9,546 bases of DNA from NCBI GenBank assembly GCA_964574335.1, contig CAZNNH010000215.1:1-9546 (forward strand). The letters are read 5' to 3'. Positions within the stretch are counted from its first letter, which is position 1. Each line of letters starts with the position of its first letter. Below the pieces are notes generated by a model that was not told the DNA's origin, made no database searches, and worked only from the letters and a program-made list of their open reading frames with translations. This document shows positions 6,755-9,546 of the stretch, one piece after another. The position numbers and the translations under genes are program-made. The stretch is from CAZNNH01 sp964574335 (GTDB taxonomy: Bacteria > Acidobacteriota > Vicinamibacteria > Fen-336).

Positions 6755-7006
6755 TCATCTCCAGAGATCGGTGTCGACCGTGTCCTGCTCGGCGATCGCT
6801 CGATCGAAGTCGGGATCGTCCCTCCACTGACCCGCGAGGTCCCGCAGTCTCCGACGGGGCTGGGCTGTGCCTTCGAGCCCGACTCCTCGCGCCATGGCCT
6901 CCACAGCAGCCTGGTTCAGGCTCTTGCCGGCCTCTCGGGCACGCCGTCGGAGCGCGGCATGGAGCGAGCATCCCGCAGCGAGCCTGCTCGCCGCCGCTAG
7001 TGCCAA
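6755..7006 (-). pseudogene. Remnant of a VapB-type antitoxin gene with its toxin gene truncated
   Basis: The frame encodes 83 residues from a TTG. From about residue 15 it reads like the antitoxin family paired with PIN-domain (VapC) RNases: LHAALRRRAREAGKSLNQAA (15-34) is the dimerising/DNA-binding helix region, and the acidic tail ends DFDRAIAEQD...DTDLWR, the toxin-binding end typical of these proteins. The first 14 residues (MALAAASRLAAGCS) lack the expected start and ribbon strand of a ribbon-helix-helix domain, and no good start codon or ribosome site is present. The stop overlaps an ATG (6758-6756) in the usual antitoxin-toxin ATGA manner. That second frame reads MRIA, like the beginning of a VapC toxin, then loses resemblance (PEPLAPAG) and stops at 6666 inside the permease gene. 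No PIN catalytic acidic residues follow. A complete divergent antitoxin is the alternative. Confidence 0.6.
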
Positions 7007-7091
7007 GGCCCTGAAGGAAGTCGGGTATGGTGGTAGCCTCTCGTGGCCGGTTCAAGCGCCTCCGCGCGCCTTCATGGAGCAGGGCGTCGCC

Positions 7092-7244
7092 ATGCACGGG
7101 TCGCTGACGATCGGGGACTCGGTTGTTCCGCTGGCGGTCTCACGCCCGTGGGCGACGGCCGCAATGCCCTGGGCGTTGTCCCCGGTCGAGCGACAGGCCA
7201 TGGAGCGAACTCTCGCCCCCCCCGGAGAGGAGCCACAGCCATGA
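7092..7244 (+). CDS. Possible 50-residue ORF coupled to the next gene
   Basis: The ATG at 7092 follows a purine-rich GGAGCAGGG by about 8 bases, and the stop overlaps the next gene's ATG (ATGA at 7241-7244). Third codon positions are mostly G/C, as in the real genes. The product (MHGSLTIGDSVVPLAVSRPW at the start, SPVERQAMERTL later) has no signal peptide, membrane helix or motif that I recognise. The frame is open further upstream to 6867 across the antitoxin remnant, which weakens the case because GC-rich antisense frames are often open. It may equally be leader sequence of the next gene. Confidence 0.25.
   Translation: MHGSLTIGDSVVPLAVSRPWATAAMPWALSPVERQAMERTLAPPGEEPQP
7224..7232 (+). promoter_or_regulatory. 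Ribosome binding site fixing the Sel1-like gene start
   Basis: GGAGAGGAG ends 8 bases before the ATG at 7241. The same frame is open upstream to 7043, but that extension is Arg/Gly-rich without protein-like pattern and would bury the hydrophobic N-terminus, so 7241 is preferred. Confidence 0.7.
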
Positions 7245-8131
7245 TTCAGGCAGTGACCGCTCTTGCCATGTGTGGGTTCCTCGTCGGGCAAGGCCCGCAG
7301 GTGGCGCCTGGCGAGGATCTCGCGTCTCTGCAGACCGCGTGCGATGCCGGGACGCCTCTCGCCTGCTATCAGCTTGCGCTCCGTTACCGGGACGGTGTGG
7401 GTGTCGAGAGGAGCCGGGGACGCTTCGAGGCTTTGGTGCTCAAGGCGTGCACGACGCCGACACCCCGAGAGATGTCGTTTCGCGGCCCCGCACCGGGCAA
7501 GAAGGACGCCTGCTTCACGACGTGCGTCGAGGGGATTGACGAGACATGCCCCGGGCTGGAGACGAACCGTCCGATGTGGCAGGCGATGCGGGAGTACATC
7601 AACGCCCCGGACACGGCCGCGCGCCTGCAGATCGTGGCCACAACGCGCGACCTGTTCTTTCTCCGCAGGGTGCAGAACTGCCACTACGACGAGTGTAAGT
7701 CCCTGCCGGACCTAGAGACGGTGCTCGAGGCCACCCGGAGTCGGGTCCGTGAGATCGCGCTCACCGACCCGGATCCAGGGCGAAGGTCGTTTGCCGTGAG
7801 GGACGCAAGGATCCAAGGAGTGCGCGGCGACGACGTGCGGCGGATTGCCAAGAACGACCCCGACCCGATGGTGCGCAAGTCGGCGGAGGGTGAATCCCGG
7901 CTCTCGGTTGTGCCGGTGGAGGAAGGGCCGGCCTGTGGCGCGCTCCACCGGTTTCTCGCCGAGGGGATGGCCGCCGTCGGGCTCTCCACCGGAGCGAAGC
8001 CGGAGCACGGAACCCCGGCCGACAGCCTTGCAACCATCGCGCCGGCCAACCTCGCCGCCGCCGCGGACTACGCCGTTGCCCTGATGGAGATGCTCACCAG
8101 ACCGTCGGTGGACCCGCGTCCGCGGGATTGA
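7241..8131 (+). CDS. Cysteine-rich, probably exported protein with Sel1/Hcp-like and HEAT-like repeats
   Basis: This is a 296-residue protein of unknown function. The N-terminus (MIQAVTALAMCGFLVGQGPQ) is hydrophobic and could be a signal sequence, though it lacks a basic start; Cys11 sits in LAMC, a poor lipobox. Residues 28-70 match one Sel1-like helical repeat (SLQTACDAGTPLACYQLALR, then YRDGVGVERS), with Cys34 and Cys42 eight apart and Cys70 closing the repeat, the disulfide pattern of Helicobacter Hcp-type Sel1 proteins. Further cysteines are at 91, 95, 103, 147, 152 and 232. Around 170-217 two units of REIALTDPDPGRRSFA / RRIAKNDPDPMVRKSA form, 30 residues apart, suggest HEAT-like repeats. 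A role in extracytoplasmic protein-protein contact is inference. It stands alone on the + strand, and its 3' end overlaps the convergent phosphatase gene by 38 bases. Confidence 0.75.
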   Translation: MIQAVTALAMCGFLVGQGPQVAPGEDLASLQTACDAGTPLACYQLALRYRDGVGVERSRGRFEALVLKACTTPTPREMSFRGPAPGKKDACFTTCVEGIDETCPGLETNRPMWQAMREYINAPDTAARLQIVATTRDLFFLRRVQNCHYDECKSLPDLETVLEATRSRVREIALTDPDPGRRSFAVRDARIQGVRGDDVRRIAKNDPDPMVRKSAEGESRLSVVPVEEGPACGALHRFLAEGMAAVGLSTGAKPEHGTPADSLATIAPANLAAAADYAVALMEMLTRPSVDPRPRD

Positions 8132-9546
8132 AGCCGGGGCGGGCCGACGCGGGAGCCGGCGCGGGATCCGGGATCGGATCCCCGGCCGCGCCGCCGGCGT
8201 CGAATTCCGGACTCCACGGGTGTGTCGCCGTCGACCGGATCTCGGACTCGGCCGGGATTCGCGTGGCCCGGGCCAGGAGCAGGGTCAGGTCGTCGTCTTG
8301 CGGCCCTCCGTTGCGGAACCTGTCCAGCACCCCGAGGAGGTGGTCTCGGACTTCCCGGACCGGAAGGCGGACCGTCGGGGCCAGCGCGGCCCGCATCCGG
8401 TCCACGCCGAAGCGCTCCCCGTCGCCGTTACGGGTGTCGCAGATCCCATCGGTGTAGATCGCGAGGAGATCCCCCGGCCGGAAGGCCACCGTTGCCTGCT
8501 CGTACCGCACCACGGGCAGCACGCCCAGGAGCAGGCCTCCCTGGCAGAGCGGTTCGACCAACCTTCCGTTCCGCAGAAGGAGCGGAGGATCGTGGCCGGC
8601 GTTGACGTAGGTGATCCGCCGCTGGCGGGGATCGAGGATCGCGGTGAAGAAGGTGATGAACTGCTCCGGTCCTGTGTTGCGATGGACGACGCCGTTCAGG
8701 CGTTCGACGAGGGCGGCGGGTGAGATCTCCAGCGCGCTGAAGGCCCGCAGCGATGCCTGGAGGTTCGCCATGAGGAGGGCCGCTCCGGCCCCCTTTCCCG
8801 AGACGTCGGCCACGGCGACGAGGGTCCGTCCTTCGGGAAGCGGGATCACATCGTAGTAGTCGCCCGCCACCTCGTGGCACGACGCGCTCGCGGCGGCGAA
8901 CTCCAGGCCGTCGACCTCCGGGACCTCGGGGGGAAGCAGGCGCATCTGGACCGTACGTGCCAGACGCAGCTCGTCCTCCATCCTCCGCTTCTCCAGGTTC
9001 TCCTCGAGAAGCTGGAGGTTCTGCAGAAGCCAGGCGATCTGCGCAGCGAGCCTTCCCAGGATCTCGATCTCGTGGGGACGGAAGTCTCCTCCCTCCCGCG
9101 TCCCGCCCACGGCCAGGAACCCGAAGCTGCTCCTCCCGCGGCACAGCGGGACGAGGAGGGCCACCCGTCGCCGGATGAGCCAGTCCCGCTCACGAGGCTC
9201 CAGGCGGATCCGGTGGGAGACGAGCGCCTCGTCGACGAAGAGGGGGGTGTCGTCCCCGAAGAGGTGTTGCGCCAGGTCCCCGCGGGGAACGAGGGGCACC
9301 GGCCCGGTCAGATTCCGGAACCCTCCGGTCGCCGTCTCGGACCAGAGGGCTGGGATCACCTCGGTCACCGCGAGGCAGGACCGCAGGCGATCCTGGAGGA
9401 GCCGGGCCAGAGCGTCCCGGTCGGGGACCATCGAAGCGGTTCGGAGGAAGTCTCCGGCCATCTCCTTGAGCGCCCGCCGCTCCGGGAACAGCCTTCGCTC
9501 CAGACGTCTCTGCAGACGGCGCTGCGTGGGGGCGAAGCCCATGGCG
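8094..9546 (-). CDS. GAF-SpoIIE/RsbU-type PP2C serine phosphatase (5' end probably outside window)
   Basis: From the ATG at 9542, 482 residues are visible. Residues about 40-175 form a GAF-type sensory domain. A coiled-coil linker (about 172-200, LLQNLQLLEENLEKRR then RTVQMRLLPP) is the kind that transmits signals in RsbU-like enzymes. The PP2C domain follows with all metal-binding motifs: AGDYYD (226-231), VADVSGKG (244-251), YVNAGHDPP (312-320), YTDG (363-366) and DDD (416-418). It should dephosphorylate a phosphoserine, typically on an anti-anti-sigma (STAS) protein, but no STAS or RsbW-type gene is in the window. The opening residues (APTQRRLQRRLERRLFPER) resemble the basic linker that in larger sensor proteins follows a membrane domain, and the frame stays open to the window edge, so the true start is likely upstream. 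Residues 430-482 are a Pro/Ala/Asp-rich tail of no clear function. Confidence 0.9.
   Translation of the reverse strand, partial: AMGFAPTQRRLQRRLERRLFPERRALKEMAGDFLRTASMVPDRDALARLLQDRLRSCLAVTEVIPALWSETATGGFRNLTGPVPLVPRGDLAQHLFGDDTPLFVDEALVSHRIRLEPRERDWLIRRRVALLVPLCRGRSSFGFLAVGGTREGGDFRPHEIEILGRLAAQIAWLLQNLQLLEENLEKRRMEDELRLARTVQMRLLPPEVPEVDGLEFAAASASCHEVAGDYYDVIPLPEGRTLVAVADVSGKGAGAALLMANLQASLRAFSALEISPAALVERLNGVVHRNTGPEQFITFFTAILDPRQRRITYVNAGHDPPLLLRNGRLVEPLCQGGLLLGVLPVVRYEQATVAFRPGDLLAIYTDGICDTRNGDGERFGVDRMRAALAPTVRLPVREVRDHLLGVLDRFRNGGPQDDDLTLLLARATRIPAESEIRSTATHPWSPEFDAGGAAGDPIPDPAPAPASARPGFNPADAGPPTVW
8163..8182. repeat. Perfect inverted repeat beyond the stop of the Sel1-like gene
   Basis: Two 8-base arms (GGGATCCG and CGGATCCC) flank a 4-base loop (GGAT), starting 31 bases after the stop at 8131. 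The hairpin could slow or end + strand transcription, but there is no T-run. It also lies inside the coding sequence for the Asp/Pro-rich tail of the opposing phosphatase, so chance from codon repetition is possible. A smaller palindrome, CCCGCGTCCGCGGG, lies at 8113-8126 within the overlap of the two genes. Confidence 0.4.

Larger units (their letters stand above)
6710..7240. other. 531-base stretch without an intact recognised gene
   Basis: This stretch separates the exporter operon from the cysteine-rich Sel1-like gene. Its left half (6755-7006, minus strand) holds a decayed antitoxin gene. About 7007-7091 shows no coding or regulatory pattern I can support. From 7092 to 7244 on the + strand there is a possible short ORF. 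A run of eight C residues at 7216-7223 precedes the ribosome site of the next gene. No repeats, transposase fragments or tRNA are visible. Confidence 0.6.

Noticed and set aside
7241..7273. Lipoprotein signal with Cys11 as the lipidated residue
   Set aside because: The residue before the cysteine is Met and the N-terminus lacks positive charge, so LAMC is a poor lipobox.
7052..7684. A 210-codon minus-strand frame across the Sel1-like gene start
   Set aside because: It has no motif or supported start and opposes a gene with a good ribosome site and recognisable repeats.

Overview
The window is very GC-rich, with strong G/C bias at third codon positions and tightly packed genes, and it reads as ordinary bacterial chromosome. 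A periplasmic adaptor (membrane fusion) protein for an ABC exporter implies a cell with two membranes. The TolB-like propeller, the probable pyrophosphate-dependent phosphofructokinase, the ECF sigma factor, and the Sel1/HEAT-like and SpoIIE-type proteins would fit Acidobacteriota, Myxococcota or a related high-GC diderm lineage. No rRNA or other lineage marker is present, so this placement is only a guess.

Layout from left to right: (1) 1-1209, the 3' part of an exported-type protein with a lectin-like domain followed by a TolB-like PD40 propeller. (2) 1301-2497, a monocistronic 6-phosphofructokinase whose active-site motifs (GGDDT and PKTMDND) point to pyrophosphate as phosphoryl donor. (3) 2576-6709, a compact five-gene operon on the + strand: ECF sigma factor, small two-helix membrane protein (ATGA overlap), HlyD/YbhG-type adaptor, ABC ATPase and ABC-2 permease. 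The spacings are -4, 31, 10 and 5 bases. This is the most coherent system here: a sigma factor with a putative membrane partner, apparently co-expressed with a tripartite-type exporter whose outer-membrane channel must be encoded elsewhere. (4) 6710-7240, about 530 bases with no intact recognised gene. It holds a minus-strand remnant of a VapB-type antitoxin, followed by what looks like only the first codons of its PIN-domain toxin, and a possible 50-codon ORF. (5) 7241-8131, a cysteine-rich, probably exported protein with a Sel1/Hcp-like repeat and a HEAT-like pair. (6) 8094-9546, minus strand and cut by the window edge: a GAF plus SpoIIE/RsbU-type PP2C phosphatase that probably has a further N-terminal, possibly membrane, region outside the window. 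Genes 5 and 6 converge and overlap by 38 bases at their 3' ends.

I see no rRNA, tRNA, CRISPR array, insertion sequence or replication origin. Long open frames antisense to the GC-rich genes are shadows. Nothing here is unmistakably a new system. The observations most worth following are the sigma/two-helix-protein/exporter operon, the decayed toxin-antitoxin locus and the cysteine-rich Sel1/HEAT-like protein.
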